Below are positions 9,101 to 18,649 of a stretch of 64,000 bases of DNA, piece by piece. The DNA is from Sinorhizobium sp. RAC02 (GTDB lineage Bacteria > Pseudomonadota > Alphaproteobacteria > Rhizobiales > Rhizobiaceae): the NCBI RefSeq assembly GCF_001713395.1, contig NZ_CP016452.1:1736001-1800000 (forward strand). The letters run 5' to 3'. The number at the start of each line of letters is the position of its first letter. The first letter of the stretch is position 1. Under the pieces are notes generated by a model that saw only the letters and a program-made list of their open reading frames with translations, did not search any database and was not told the origin of the DNA. The translations under genes were made by a program, and so were the position numbers.

Positions 9101-10273
9101 TCACGCACTCCTCGGAAAGAGCAGCAGGCGATCGCGCGGGATTTCCACCTGGATGACGGCACCCGTCTCGATGCTGAGGCGCCGGACCGCATTGACGGAG
9201 AAGTCGGCGACAAGCGAGCGCTCCCCGAGCCGTGGCGCCGTCAACCGCGTGCGCCAGAACATGCCGAGAAACTCCATCTCCCGCACTTCGGCATCGATGA
9301 GGTTCTGCGGCGTCGCCGGCCGGTCAGCCGCGTTGACGGCATGCGCATCGGCGCCATGTGGGATGATATCGACCGGACGTACGACGGCTGTCGCGGTGTC
9401 GCCCGTCGCAAAACCCTCCGTCGGGCAGCAGAAGGCCGAATGACCGATCTCAACCTGGCCATCGGGCAGCACCTTGGCCGGAAACTGATTGGTCTCGCCG
9501 ATGAAGTCCGCAACGAACAGCGTGCGGGGATGACGGTAGATGTCCGTCGGCGAGCCGACCTGTTCGATGACGCCGTGATTCATGACGACGATCCGGTCCG
9601 CCATGGCAAGCGCTTCTTCCTGGTCGTGCGTAACCATGATTGTCGTCACGCCAAGCTTGCGCTGCAGCGCCTTGATTTCGTGGCGCAGGTGCACACGCAC
9701 CTTGGCATCAAGCGCCGACAGCGGTTCGTCGAGCAGGAGCAGGCCGGGCGAAATCGCGATCGCACGGGCAAGCGCGATGCGCTGCTGCTGACCGCCGGAA
9801 AGCTGGGCTGGATATTTCTTGCCCTGTGCTGAAAGACCGACCGTTGCCAGAAGCTCGGCGACGCGGGCGGCGATATCCGGTTTCGAGCGACCGGTATTTT
9901 CCAGACCAAAGGCAATGTTCTGCTCGATGGTGAGGTTCGGGAAGAGCGCATAGGACTGAAAGACGATGCCGTAATCGCGCCGGGATGCCGGCAGGGTCGA
10001 GATATTGCGATCACCTTGCAGGATGGTGCCCTGCGTCTGGAGATCGAGACCCGCAATCGCGCGCAGCAGGGTCGTCTTGCCACAGCCCGACGGGCCGAGG
10101 AAACAGATGAATTCGCCCTTTGCAATGGTAAGCGAGATGTCGCGCAGCGCGACGAAATCGCCATAGCTCTTCCAGAGATCGGTGATTTCCAGATAGGGCG
10201 ACGGCTTATGTGCCTCTCCGGTGTCGCGGGCAATGCTTGTGGGTGTCGGTTCGATCGACATGGCATGTCTCAT
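9101..10273 (-). CDS. AEP-type ABC transporter ATP-binding protein
   Basis: A 390-residue ABC ATPase with Walker A GPSGCGKTT, Q-loop VFQSYALFPN, signature LSGGQQQR, Walker B LLLLDEPLSALDAK and switch His in VTHDQEEAL. A C-terminal TOBE-like region follows residue about 270. It is of the CUT1/PotA-like class; family and neighbours match the putative AEP transporter set (binding protein, ATPase, fused permease, often called PhnS2/T2/U2). The ATG at 10273 is preceded by GGAG at 7-nt spacing; a TTG 27 nt upstream is less likely. It energises uptake of AEP or a close aminophosphonate. Confidence 0.88.
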   Translation of the reverse strand: MRHAMSIEPTPTSIARDTGEAHKPSPYLEITDLWKSYGDFVALRDISLTIAKGEFICFLGPSGCGKTTLLRAIAGLDLQTQGTILQGDRNISTLPASRRDYGIVFQSYALFPNLTIEQNIAFGLENTGRSKPDIAARVAELLATVGLSAQGKKYPAQLSGGQQQRIALARAIAISPGLLLLDEPLSALDAKVRVHLRHEIKALQRKLGVTTIMVTHDQEEALAMADRIVVMNHGVIEQVGSPTDIYRHPRTLFVADFIGETNQFPAKVLPDGQVEIGHSAFCCPTEGFATGDTATAVVRPVDIIPHGADAHAVNAADRPATPQNLIDAEVREMEFLGMFWRTRLTAPRLGERSLVADFSVNAVRRLSIETGAVIQVEIPRDRLLLFPRSA

Positions 10274-10316
10274 CTGCAAGCTCCGCTGGCTGTCAGGCAA
10301 TGGTCGAGAATGCGAA

Positions 10317-10342
10317 GGGCGGAGCGCGAAAACGCCCCGCCC
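10317..10342 (-). other. Intercistronic RNA hairpin after the AEP binding-protein gene
   Basis: A 10-bp inverted repeat with one mismatch (GGGCGGAGCG, six-base loop, CGCCCCGCCC) lies between the binding-protein and ATPase genes, without a U-run. Such hairpins often protect the binding-protein mRNA and allow it to be expressed above the membrane components. The effect here is inferred. Confidence 0.45.
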
Positions 10343-10354
10343 GGTCGATCAGGA

Positions 10355-11377
10355 TCAGCTCTTGGGTTCCGACTTCGCGTCGTAACGCTTCTGCCATTCC
10401 TTGAGGATGGCGCCGCGGTTGTTTGCGGCCCACTCGAAGTCGTTGTCGATCATCTTGGAGGCGATGTCGGACGGCAGATGCTCGACCTGCTTGGCGACGC
10501 CGGGATAGGCGACGACGGCATAGCCGACATTGTACATCTCGTTGGCTTCCTTGGTCACCGACCAGTCGACCAGGGTCTTGGCAGCATCGAGATTCGCCGT
10601 GCCGGCGATGATGGCCGTCGCCTCGGCTTCCCAACCCGAACCTTCGGACGGGAAGATGATGTCGATCGGCGCGCCGGCGCTCTTGGCCTTGGCGCCCGGG
10701 AATTCGAACGACACGCCGATGACAGCCTCACCCGCGCCGGCCATCTTGCAGGGTTTCGAGCCGGAATGCGTATAGGCCGAGATGTTCTCATGCAGTTTGT
10801 CCATGAAGGACCAGGCCTTCTCGTCGCCCCACATCTGCATCCAGCCCGAGACATCGAGGAAACCGGTGCCCGAGGAGGCCGGGTTCGGCATCACGATGTG
10901 GCCCTTGTATTCCGGCTTGGTCAGGTCATCCCAGCTCGTAGGCGCCTTGAGGCCGAGCTTTTCACCCTCCACGGTGTTGTAGCAGAGGGCCGCGACATAG
11001 GCGTCCATGCCGACCCAGCTCGGCGGTGTGTCCTTGTCGACGAATTTCTTGTCCAGCGCCGCGACATCCTTTGGCTCATAGGCCTCCAGCATGCCTTCGG
11101 TCTTGAGGAGAAGCAGCGACGTCGCCGCAAGGCCCCATACGACGTCGGCCTGCGGGTTGTCCTTTTCGGCAAGCAGCTTGGCGGTCATGATGCCGGTGGA
11201 ATCGCGCACCCAGTTGATCTTGATGTCGGGATGGGCCTTCTCGAAGGTCGCCTTGTAGCGGTCAAGGTCGACGGCTTCGACAGCGGTATAAACGGTGAGC
11301 TGGGTTTCAGCGAAAGCGATGGTGGGAAGCGCGGCTGTGACAGTGCCGGCAAGCAAAAAAAGCATGCGTTTGTTCAT
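10355..11377 (-). CDS. AEP-type ABC transporter substrate-binding protein
   Basis: A 340-residue periplasmic protein with a signal peptide (MNKRMLFLLAGTVTAALPTIAFAE, cleavage near residue 23-24). The mature part is a class-II (iron/AEP/spermidine-like) binding protein with LTVYTAVEAVDLDRYK at its start, the pattern seen in putative AEP-binding proteins. It captures AEP or a related aminophosphonate and delivers it to the permease encoded two genes downstream. It is first in a three-gene operon on this strand. Ligand specificity is inferred from family plus the phnWAY-pbfA context. Its upstream region (11378-11600) is AT-rich and holds an inverted repeat TTATC-N8-GATAA near 11500-11525. Confidence 0.88.
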   Translation of the reverse strand: MNKRMLFLLAGTVTAALPTIAFAETQLTVYTAVEAVDLDRYKATFEKAHPDIKINWVRDSTGIMTAKLLAEKDNPQADVVWGLAATSLLLLKTEGMLEAYEPKDVAALDKKFVDKDTPPSWVGMDAYVAALCYNTVEGEKLGLKAPTSWDDLTKPEYKGHIVMPNPASSGTGFLDVSGWMQMWGDEKAWSFMDKLHENISAYTHSGSKPCKMAGAGEAVIGVSFEFPGAKAKSAGAPIDIIFPSEGSGWEAEATAIIAGTANLDAAKTLVDWSVTKEANEMYNVGYAVVAYPGVAKQVEHLPSDIASKMIDNDFEWAANNRGAILKEWQKRYDAKSEPKS

Positions 11378-11608
11378 GATTGAAAATCTCCTCTGAAGGC
11401 CTGGAAAAACCGGGGAAGCACGGCGGGCGATCTAGGCGTCGCCCTTGTAGGATCGGCTTCAGGAGGCATTCTGCGCATTGGTTTTCAGTAAGTAAAATTT
11501 ATTATTCTTATCAATCGGAAGATAAAACCTATAGATCGTTTGCCGCTAAAACAGGCAGCCGCGTCACGTTTGCCGCCGCAATTGCCATAACCCGCCCAAC
11601 CGCAGGCA

Positions 11609-11639
11609 ACAAAAAAGGAGCCGCACGAAGCGGCTCCCG
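11609..11639 (-). terminator. Rho-independent terminator of the phnWAY operon
   Basis: On the minus strand, directly after phnY, GGAGCCGC, a five-base loop and GCGGCTCC form a perfect 8-bp stem (11617-11637) followed by six U. This is a standard intrinsic terminator and separates phnWAY from the transporter operon, which therefore has its own promoter in the remaining AT-rich gap. Confidence 0.85.
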
Positions 11640-11671
11640 GAAAGGGTGATCCTGTAGGGGATTGCTTCAGA

Positions 11672-13126
11672 TCACCAAGGCAAAGAGAAGGTTTTCACAT
11701 TGGTAAAACTCTTCATGGCTTCGATCACGCCCTCCTTGTAACCGTTGCCCGAATCCTTGATGCCGCCGAAGGGGCTCATCTCGATGCGGTAGCCCGGCAC
11801 CTCCCAGATGTTCACCGTGCCGACCTTCAGCCCTGCAATGTATTTCTGCATGCGGCGGAAGTCGTTGGTGCACACCCCGGAGGACAGGCCGAAGGCCGTC
11901 GAGTTGGAAAGCGCAATCAGCGCGTCGTCGTCATCCGGTGCACGGACGATCGGGATGATCGGCGCGAAGGTCTCCTCCATCACCAGTTCGCTCGCGTGGG
12001 AAACGTGGTCGACGACGATCGGCGGCAGCAGCGCACCGCGCCGACCCGGATCATAGAGGATCTGCGCGCCCTCCTCGGCCGCCTTGTGCACGCGGCGCTC
12101 GAAGACTTCCGCAGCCTTGGCATGCACGACCGTGCCCAGATCCATCGTCCGGTCCATGGGATCGCCGAACCTGAGCTTCTTCGCCCGCTCCAGCACCAGC
12201 GGCACGAAGCGGTCAGCCACACGCTCCTGGCAGAGGATGCGCTTGACTGCCGTGCAGCGCTGGCCGGAATTCTTCGTGGCCCCCGCGACCGCAAGGTCTG
12301 CCGCTCGCGCGAGGTCGTCATCCGACAGGTCGTTGAGGATGATCAGCGGGTCGTTGCCGCCCAGTTCAAGGATCTGGCGCTTGTAATGCGCATGCGTCGC
12401 GATCAGCTTGCCGACCGGCACGCTGCCAGTGAAGGTGATGAGATCGAAATTCGGATTGGTGATCATCTCCATGCCGATATCGCCCGGCCAGCCGGTGACG
12501 ACGGAGAGCATTTCCGGCGGCAGGCCAGCCTCGTAGAGGATGTCGGCGAGGACCAAAGCCGTCATCGGCGTCAGTTCGGTCGGCTTCAGCACCACACAAT
12601 TGTTGGTGGCGATCGCCGGCGCCACCTTGTGCGCCACCATGTTGAGTGGGTGGTTGAACGGGGTGATCGCCGAGATGGCGGTCAGCGGCTCGCGGGTGGT
12701 GAAGATCTTGCGCTGCTTGCCGTGGGGCGTGAGGTCGCAGGAGAAGATTTCACCATCGTCGTGAATGCACATCTGCCCGGAGAGCGTGAAGACATCGAAC
12801 GCGCGGCCGACCTCATAGAGGGAATCCTGCTTGGAAATGCCGAGTTCCAGCGTGATGAGGTCGGAAATCTCCTCCTTGCGGGCGACCAGCAGTTCGGCAG
12901 CCTTCAGGAGAATGCGCTGGCGCTCGTAGCGCGTCAGCTTCGGCTGGTAGGCGGCGGCGATCTCGAAAGCCTTGCGAGCGTGCTCCGCATTGCCGGCCGG
13001 GACGGTGCCGATGACGGCATCGTTCCAGGGGTAGTGCACCTCGACCACCCCTTCGGTATCGACCATCTTGCCGGCAATTCGCATCGGCTCGTGACGGATC
13101 GCGAATGTCGTTTCCACCTTGGTCAT
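11672..13126 (-). CDS. phnY: Phosphonoacetaldehyde dehydrogenase
   Basis: A 485-residue aldehyde dehydrogenase. The ITPFNHPLN active-site strand, the catalytic glutamate in LELGGNDP and the catalytic cysteine in [12 protein letters not shown] are all visible. Length and sequence agree with PhnY, which oxidises phosphonoacetaldehyde to phosphonoacetate with NAD+ in the PhnW-PhnY-PhnA route. The ATG at 13126 has AAGGAG 7 nt upstream; a longer in-frame extension would overlap phnA and is unlikely. It is the last gene of a tight phnW-phnA-phnY operon (10 nt from phnA) and is followed by an intrinsic terminator. Context makes the assignment firm. Confidence 0.93.
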   Translation of the reverse strand: MTKVETTFAIRHEPMRIAGKMVDTEGVVEVHYPWNDAVIGTVPAGNAEHARKAFEIAAAYQPKLTRYERQRILLKAAELLVARKEEISDLITLELGISKQDSLYEVGRAFDVFTLSGQMCIHDDGEIFSCDLTPHGKQRKIFTTREPLTAISAITPFNHPLNMVAHKVAPAIATNNCVVLKPTELTPMTALVLADILYEAGLPPEMLSVVTGWPGDIGMEMITNPNFDLITFTGSVPVGKLIATHAHYKRQILELGGNDPLIILNDLSDDDLARAADLAVAGATKNSGQRCTAVKRILCQERVADRFVPLVLERAKKLRFGDPMDRTMDLGTVVHAKAAEVFERRVHKAAEEGAQILYDPGRRGALLPPIVVDHVSHASELVMEETFAPIIPIVRAPDDDDALIALSNSTAFGLSSGVCTNDFRRMQKYIAGLKVGTVNIWEVPGYRIEMSPFGGIKDSGNGYKEGVIEAMKSFTNVKTFSLPW

Positions 13127-13136
13127 CGTTCGCTCC

Positions 13137-14411
13137 TTATTTTGCCGGCTGCGCGGCTGCGACGAGCGCGTAGTAGAAGGCATCGAAGTTGCGCAATGTG
13201 CCGGCGGAGAGAAGCTCGGGCAGTGTGCGGTTGGCGATGAAGGGCACTTCCTGCTCCGTCAGGCCGCCATGCGAACGCAGTGGCTCGTTCAACGCGGCAA
13301 GGTCGTGCCGATGCTCGCTGGTGCCGAGTGTCTTATTCTCCGACGAGACGAGCACGATGTCGCCGATGCGGTCATCGGGAAGCTCGAAACGTATGCAGGC
13401 TTCCGGGCGGGACAGGACGACATCGATACCCTCGATCGCCTTCAGCCGCTCGATGATCTCCTCCTTGTCGGCGCCTTCCGGCAGGTACGCCGTGGCAAAC
13501 GAACCGAGTGCGCCGTGATGCACGACATAGGGGTCGGTGATCGGCAGGATGACGCGCGCGGCGTCCTTGCCGAGCCATTGGTCGAGCAGATCCTGCACGT
13601 AGATCACGTCCGGCGAGCCGTCCGCCTTGTGCTTCGGCTTCATGCCGTGGTCGGCGGTGACGACGATGGCTGCACCAAGCGCATCGAGTTCGGTCAGGTA
13701 CTTGTCGAACATCTCGTAGAAGTCGTTCGCCTGCTTCACGCCCGGGGCATATTTGTGCTGCACATAGTCGGTGGTCGTCAGATACATGACGTCCGGGCGG
13801 AACTCCTTGAGGAGCTTGACACCTGCGGCAAAGACGAACTCCGAGAGCTCCGCGGAATAGACTTCGGGCACGGGGCGGCCGAGCCAGGCCGACGCATTGT
13901 CGATACCGTGTTCCGCCTTGGTCGAGGTGTCGGATTTTTCGGAGGAGAAGCAGACCGCACGGCCTTCATCGAATTTCAGGCCATGACCGAGCAGCGCCCG
14001 CAGCTTGTCCTTGGCGGTCACCACCGCGACGCGGGCGCCGGCATCATAAAAGGCCTTGAAGACGGTTGGCGCGCGGAGGAATCGCGGGTCATTCATCATC
14101 ACTTCCTTGCCGGTCGCCGGCTCGTAGAGATAATTGCCGCAGATGCCGTGGATTGCAGGCGGGCGGCCGGTGGCGATGGAAAGGTTGTTGGGATTGGTGA
14201 AGCTCGGGATCACGCTGAGCGCGGTCCTTTCCGTGCCCGTCTTGCGGATGCGCGCAAGCGTCGGCATCAGGCCGGCCTTGATGGCCTCGTCGAGATAGGC
14301 CGGCTCGCAGCCGTCCAGGCAGATGGCAATCGCCGGGACGTTCGGCCAGGGATAGGTGCGCCGGTTGGCGGTGACGGTGATCGTGGACATCTGGTTCATC
14401 GGGAGTTCCAT
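13137..14411 (-). CDS. phnA: Phosphonoacetate hydrolase
   Basis: A 424-residue member of the alkaline phosphatase superfamily. Metal-binding and nucleophile motifs are visible: AICLDGCEP, the threonine in [39 protein letters not shown] and SHGGLTEQE. PhnA cleaves the C-P bond of phosphonoacetate to acetate and phosphate with two zinc ions, the last step of the pathway. No signal peptide is seen, so it acts in the cytoplasm. It sits between phnW (6 nt) and phnY (10 nt). The start is uncertain: an ATG at 14399 is an alternative, and neither has a strong ribosome site, as is common in coupled genes. Confidence 0.93.
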   Translation of the reverse strand: MELPMNQMSTITVTANRRTYPWPNVPAIAICLDGCEPAYLDEAIKAGLMPTLARIRKTGTERTALSVIPSFTNPNNLSIATGRPPAIHGICGNYLYEPATGKEVMMNDPRFLRAPTVFKAFYDAGARVAVVTAKDKLRALLGHGLKFDEGRAVCFSSEKSDTSTKAEHGIDNASAWLGRPVPEVYSAELSEFVFAAGVKLLKEFRPDVMYLTTTDYVQHKYAPGVKQANDFYEMFDKYLTELDALGAAIVVTADHGMKPKHKADGSPDVIYVQDLLDQWLGKDAARVILPITDPYVVHHGALGSFATAYLPEGADKEEIIERLKAIEGIDVVLSRPEACIRFELPDDRIGDIVLVSSENKTLGTSEHRHDLAALNEPLRSHGGLTEQEVPFIANRTLPELLSAGTLRNFDAFYYALVAAAQPAK

Positions 14412-14417
14412 TCTTCG

Positions 14418-15620
14418 TTAAGCGGCGAGACGGCTGCGTTCTTCAAGGGCGATGGCTGGCGGAGCGGCGCTATCGACGCCCATTTCGGCCAGCGACGAGC
14501 GGGCAGCCTCAACCACGCGGCGCATGACATGCTCGTCCATGCGGCCGATGCAGCCGACGCGGAAACTGTCAACGACCGTCAGCTTGCCTGGGTAGATGAT
14601 GAAACCCTTGTCCTTCATCAGGCTGTAGAAACGATCGAAGGCGAAGGCCGGGTGGGCTGGGCTGAAGAAGGTGACGATGATCGGCGATAGCCACTGGTCG
14701 GCAAGCAGCGTCTCGAAGCCTGCCTCGCGCATGCCGGCCACCATGACATCGCGGTTGCGGGCGTAGCGCGCGCCGCGGGCTGCGACGCCGCCCTCCTCGC
14801 GATGCAGGCGCAGGGCCTCCAGGAAGGCGGCAACGACATGGGTCGGCGGCGTGAAGCGCCACTGGCCCGTCTTGTTCATGTAGTCCCACTGGGCATGCAC
14901 ATCGAGGCTCAGCGAATGGCTGCGGCCCTTGGCGGCTTCCAGCTCGCTCTTGCGGGCGATGACGAAGCCGAAGCCCGGCACACCCTCGATGCACTTGTTG
15001 GCGGAGGAAACGATGGCTTCGTAGCGGAAATCGGCAAGGCCGGCCGGCACGGCACCGAAGGCACTCATCGAATCGACGAGCAATTTACGGCCGTGAGCAT
15101 AGACGGTGTCGGATATTTCCTTCAGCGGGTTGAGGATGCCAGAGCTGGTTTCGCAATGGATGACCACGACATGGGTGATTGCCGGATCGGCATCGAGTGC
15201 CGCGGCGACTTCAGGGCCGCGTGGCGGCATGTAGTCGCCCTTGTCGATCGTGATATGGTCGCGCCCGAGATAGGAGAGCGTCTGCGCGATGCGCTTGCCA
15301 TAGGCGCCGTTGCTCAGCACCAGCACCTTGCCGTCACGCGGAACGAAGCTGCCGAGCATTGCCTCGACCGAGAAGGAACCGCTGCCCTGCATCGGGACAC
15401 AACCGAACTCGCCCTTGGTGTCACCGGCAATATCGAGGAGCTGGCGGCGTAGATCGCTGGTCATGGCACGGAAGTCGCCATCCCAGGAACCCCAGTCCCG
15501 CAGCATGGCTTCCTTGACTGAATAGGCGGTCGTCAGCGGGCCGGGGGTCAGCAGATAGGGTTCACCGAGCTTCGGTGATTCCAGCGGCGCGATCGTTCTG
15601 TCAGAAGCGGTGTTCGGCAT
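14418..15620 (-). CDS. phnW: 2-aminoethylphosphonate:pyruvate transaminase
   Basis: A 400-residue class-V aminotransferase. The N-terminus LGEPYLLTPGPLTT, MQGSGSFSVEAML, the aspartate in LLVDSMSAFG and the PLP lysine in SSANKCIEGVPGF are PhnW hallmarks. It converts AEP plus pyruvate to phosphonoacetaldehyde plus alanine, the entry step of AEP use. It heads the phnWAY operon and is divergent from a LysR gene that is its likely activator. The phosphonatase PhnX is absent; PhnY and PhnA are present, so the hydrolytic phosphonoacetate route is used. Confidence 0.94.
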   Translation of the reverse strand: MPNTASDRTIAPLESPKLGEPYLLTPGPLTTAYSVKEAMLRDWGSWDGDFRAMTSDLRRQLLDIAGDTKGEFGCVPMQGSGSFSVEAMLGSFVPRDGKVLVLSNGAYGKRIAQTLSYLGRDHITIDKGDYMPPRGPEVAAALDADPAITHVVVIHCETSSGILNPLKEISDTVYAHGRKLLVDSMSAFGAVPAGLADFRYEAIVSSANKCIEGVPGFGFVIARKSELEAAKGRSHSLSLDVHAQWDYMNKTGQWRFTPPTHVVAAFLEALRLHREEGGVAARGARYARNRDVMVAGMREAGFETLLADQWLSPIIVTFFSPAHPAFAFDRFYSLMKDKGFIIYPGKLTVVDSFRVGCIGRMDEHVMRRVVEAARSSLAEMGVDSAAPPAIALEERSRLAA

Positions 15621-16083
15621 GGTCCGTCCTCACGTTTTGCTTATCCGGGGATGACAATGCGGCTGAAAAATATATCTGTAAAATCGTTCTTTTGTATCGA
15701 TACATAGATTTTTCTTATGATCCTTAACTGTGGGCACCCGACTGCTTTCAAAAAGATCCCAGTCCGGCGCAGGCGCGGATAGGCCATAGCCGTGACCAAC
15801 GAATTGGCCTCCGTTCGCGTCTGCACAATCTCCAGATGGCTCTTGCAGCTGTTATCGAAGAGGTTGCGCACATGCTCCTTCTGGCGAGCCATCTCGCGCG
15901 CGCGATGAAGGGGTCTGGCGAGCGCCCGACAGCGACAAACTCAAGGCGATTGTCGCAAGGTCATGGAGGCGCTCCACCGCGGGGATGGAAATGCAAAAAC
16001 TATCACGCGCCGCTTTACATAAATCAAATCGTTGGTTTTAATATATTCATAAACTCAGCCTATATTCAGGGAGAGCATGCCAC
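15621..16083. promoter_or_regulatory. phnW / LysR divergent intergenic region
   Basis: A 463-bp AT-rich gap without a convincing gene. It carries a perfect 12-bp palindrome TGTATCGATACA at 15693-15704, about 75 bp before the phnW start; its TATCGATA core also occurs before pbfA (5187-5194). The region should hold the phnW promoter, the divergent LysR promoter and their shared operator. Exact -35/-10 elements could not be picked with confidence. Confidence 0.5.
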
Positions 16084-16965
16084 ATGCGCTATGTTCAGCT
16101 TCGCGCCTTCCACAACGTGGCCATCCATGGCGGGTTTTCGCGCGCGGCGGAGGCGCTGTTCCTCACCCAGCCCGCGGTTTCCGACCAGGTGCGCAAGCTC
16201 GAGGAGGAGTATGACGTCCTCCTCTTCAACCGGAACAAGAAGCAGGTGACGCTGACCCAGGCCGGCCAGCAGCTTCTGGAAATCACCCGGCGCATGTTCG
16301 ACGTCGAGCAGCAGGCGCTGGACCTGCTCTCGGAATCCCGGGCCCTGCGTGCTGGAAAGCTGCGGATCGTCGCCGACGCCGCCCACCACCTGCTCCACAT
16401 CCTCGCCGCCTTCCGCCGCGCCTACCCGTCCGTGCAGGTCTCGATCAATGCCGGCAACACGGAGACGGTCATCACCAGCCTGCATGCCTACGAGGCGGAC
16501 ATCGGCGTTCTCGGCGAAATCCCGCAATCCAGCGATTTCGAGATCCTGAAGCTCAACTCCACGCCGATTATCGCCTTCGCGAGCCGCGGCTATCCACTGG
16601 GCGATCAGAAGGAAGTCTCGTTCGCCGAACTTGCCAAACACCCCCTTGTCCTGCGTGAGCGCGGTTCGAAGACCCGTCAGAAGCTGGAGGCCATGGCCGA
16701 ACAATGCGGCGTCACCCTGACACCGCTCATCGAGGCGGAGGGACGCGAGGCGGTTCGCGAGATCGTCGCGGCCGGTGGCGGCGTGGGCTTCGTCTCCTCC
16801 GCCGAATTCGGCCAGGACAACCGCCTTGTTCCGATTCACATCAAGGCCCCGGAAATGCTGATGGACGAGGCGATGATCTGCCTGCGCGAGCGCAGCAACG
16901 GCAAACTCGTCAGCGCATTTTTCGACGTCGCACGACGGCTTTCGCGGGCGGAAGGCGGCCCGTGA
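16084..16965 (+). CDS. LysR-family regulator, likely of phnWAY
   Basis: A 293-residue LysR protein with the HTH GGFSRAAEALFLTQPAVSDQV and a standard substrate-binding domain. It is paralogous to the LysR at 5231-6115, sharing MRYVQLRAFH, the LEEEYD block and the EAEGREAVR.IVAAG.G.G.VS region near the C-terminus. Position opposite phnW indicates that it controls phnWAY, probably as an AEP-responsive activator. Whether the two paralogues cross-regulate is unknown. Confidence 0.9.
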   Translation: MRYVQLRAFHNVAIHGGFSRAAEALFLTQPAVSDQVRKLEEEYDVLLFNRNKKQVTLTQAGQQLLEITRRMFDVEQQALDLLSESRALRAGKLRIVADAAHHLLHILAAFRRAYPSVQVSINAGNTETVITSLHAYEADIGVLGEIPQSSDFEILKLNSTPIIAFASRGYPLGDQKEVSFAELAKHPLVLRERGSKTRQKLEAMAEQCGVTLTPLIEAEGREAVREIVAAGGGVGFVSSAEFGQDNRLVPIHIKAPEMLMDEAMICLRERSNGKLVSAFFDVARRLSRAEGGP

Positions 16966-16993
16966 CGTCTCCCGTCAGGGGACCGGTCCGCCT

Positions 16994-17692
16994 TTAACCG
17001 AAGTTCCGCTTGTAGGTTGATGCGATGAGCGTTGTGGCGGCGGCGAAGGCGGCCTCCTCGTCGCGCTGCTCGATCGCTTCAAGGATCGCCCCGTGCTGGG
17101 CCAGCGACTGGCCGAAGCCGCCAGAGGCGGCCATGGTTTTCGGAATGCTGATCGACAAAGCAGCCCGGATGACCGAGGAGACCGGCAGCAGGAAACGGTT
17201 GCCGGCAGCCTGGAAGATCTGGAGGTGGAAATCGATATCGGCCTCGATCGCCGCGTCGATGCCGGCCTGCTCCTCCGCCATGCGCAGGAAGGCCGCGCGG
17301 ATCGCCGCGTGGTGCGCGTCCGAACCACGACGGGCAGCAAGGCGTGCTGCAAGCGGCTCGATGGAAAGACGGATTTCGAAAAGCTCTTCGGCGAGCGCGT
17401 CCTGGTCCTCGGCATCACCCTGCCAGGACAGCACGACCGGATCGAGCGTGTTCCAGTGTTCTGCCGCCCGCACACGCGTGCCGAGCCGCGGCTTTGCCTC
17501 GATGAAGCCCTTCGTCGACAGGATTTTCAACGCCTCGCGCAGCGTCGTGCGGCTGACGCCGAGTGCTGCCAGCATGTCTGCCTCGCGCGGCAGGGTCTCG
17601 CCGACCTTCAGGTCGCCCAGCGTAATGCGCCGGCCGATATCGCCTGCGATACGGGCCGGCAGGCCGCGATCTTCCCGAGCGATTGGCTTCAT
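16994..17692 (-). CDS. FadR-type GntR regulator (FCD domain), third gene of the ilvD-like operon
   Basis: A 232-residue GntR protein. The winged helix spans about residues 12-75 (LPREADMLAALGVSRTTLREALKIL), followed by an all-helical FCD ligand domain with metal-binding-type residues (D.DFH and later H). Members often repress sugar-acid catabolic genes and respond to the acid. It lies 41 nt after the DapA-type gene on the same strand, giving ilvD-like, dapA-like, gntR order, so it probably autoregulates this operon. A second FadR-type protein is encoded at 21318-22088. Confidence 0.88.
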   Translation of the reverse strand: MKPIAREDRGLPARIAGDIGRRITLGDLKVGETLPREADMLAALGVSRTTLREALKILSTKGFIEAKPRLGTRVRAAEHWNTLDPVVLSWQGDAEDQDALAEELFEIRLSIEPLAARLAARRGSDAHHAAIRAAFLRMAEEQAGIDAAIEADIDFHLQIFQAAGNRFLLPVSSVIRAALSISIPKTMAASGGFGQSLAQHGAILEAIEQRDEEAAFAAATTLIASTYKRNFG

Positions 17693-17733
17693 GCACTCTC
17701 CCTTGCGTCTTCCCCGTACATAGACGGTCCGTC

Positions 17734-18642
17734 CTATTCGGGAAAGCCACCCAGGGCCGCCGCATAGCGCAGGGTCATTTCCAGGCCGATCGACGTGGGC
17801 CGCGTGGCGGGCGCTCGGTCGTGGATTGCGATGCCCGCACGCTCGCCGAACAGACGCTTGCCGTAGCAGATGAGGGCCTCGATGCCCTGCATGGTGAAGA
17901 CGACACCCGGCAGCATGCGGCGATATTCCTCCTCGGCATGCGAATCCCAGCCGTCACAGAAGAATTCGTAGGCGCGCACGGCATAGTCGATGGAATCGGG
18001 TGCCAGAATCAGGCCGCTACAGCCGATGCGCAGATTTTCCAGCAGTTCCAATCCCGCGCGGCCGTTGAAGACCGGCAGCCGACGTTCCGTCACCTCGATC
18101 AGGTGAGCGATATCGACGACCGGTCCCTCCCCCTTCACCAGGCGGATATTGGGGTGTTGGCGCACGAGATCGCGAATGTCCGTCGCCGTCAGACCCCGGC
18201 CCATCAGCGCCGGCGCGTTCTGGATGGCAAGCGGCAGGTCCGTGCATTCGGCGACGCGGCCAAAGAAACGGATATATTCGACGGCGGAGTATTGGCCGAC
18301 CATCGGCGGCTGGAGGATCAGCCAGTCGGCGCCGGCGACCGTCGCATGACGCACCTGGCGCACCTGTTCCTCGACCGAGGCGCCGAAGATCGTCAGCGCG
18401 ACGGGCACGCGGCCGGCGGTGTCCTCGACCACCCAGTCCATGATCGCCATGCGCTCGGCCTCATCGAGCTTGGAAGCCTCCGTGGCAAGGCCGAGGGCCG
18501 CCATACCGTGCACGCCGCTCGCCAGGCAGATTTCAACCTGCCGGCGCATCAAGGCGCGATCGAGTTTTTCCCGCTCATCGAAAAGCGCGTAGAGAATGGC
18601 GTGGATGCCGTGCAGGTCTTCAACGCGAAAATCCTTCACCAT
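17734..18642 (-). CDS. DapA-family aldolase/dehydratase, likely 2-keto-3-deoxy-L-arabinonate processing
   Basis: A 302-residue dihydrodipicolinate synthase-family class-I aldolase. The Schiff-base lysine is in NIRLVKGEGP and the substrate-loop motif VHGMAALGLATEASKL is typical of keto-deoxy-sugar-acid members. In non-phosphorylative arabinose catabolism this family supplies 2-keto-3-deoxy-L-arabinonate dehydratase (to alpha-ketoglutarate semialdehyde) or an aldolase (to pyruvate and glycolaldehyde). Which of the two cannot be decided by eye. The ATG at 18642 follows GAGGAGG; the in-frame extension upstream runs into the dehydratase gene and is not used. It is 7 nt after that gene, so the two act consecutively. 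Confidence 0.82.
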   Translation of the reverse strand: MVKDFRVEDLHGIHAILYALFDEREKLDRALMRRQVEICLASGVHGMAALGLATEASKLDEAERMAIMDWVVEDTAGRVPVALTIFGASVEEQVRQVRHATVAGADWLILQPPMVGQYSAVEYIRFFGRVAECTDLPLAIQNAPALMGRGLTATDIRDLVRQHPNIRLVKGEGPVVDIAHLIEVTERRLPVFNGRAGLELLENLRIGCSGLILAPDSIDYAVRAYEFFCDGWDSHAEEEYRRMLPGVVFTMQGIEALICYGKRLFGERAGIAIHDRAPATRPTSIGLEMTLRYAAALGGFPE

Positions 18643-18649
18643 CGCCTCC

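Noticed and set aside
10016..11383. Open frame of 455 codons opposite the AEP binding-protein gene
   Set aside because: Shadow of the binding-protein gene; low-complexity composition and no motif.
11996..13240. Open frame of 414 codons opposite phnY
   Set aside because: Shadow of the aldehyde dehydrogenase gene with no independent evidence.
13119..14690. Open frame of 523 codons opposite phnA
   Set aside because: Antisense shadow of a well-supported PhnA gene, with no domain pattern.
15641..15892. Possible small minus-strand gene upstream of phnW
   Set aside because: AT-rich promoter region, no ribosome site, no recognisable product.
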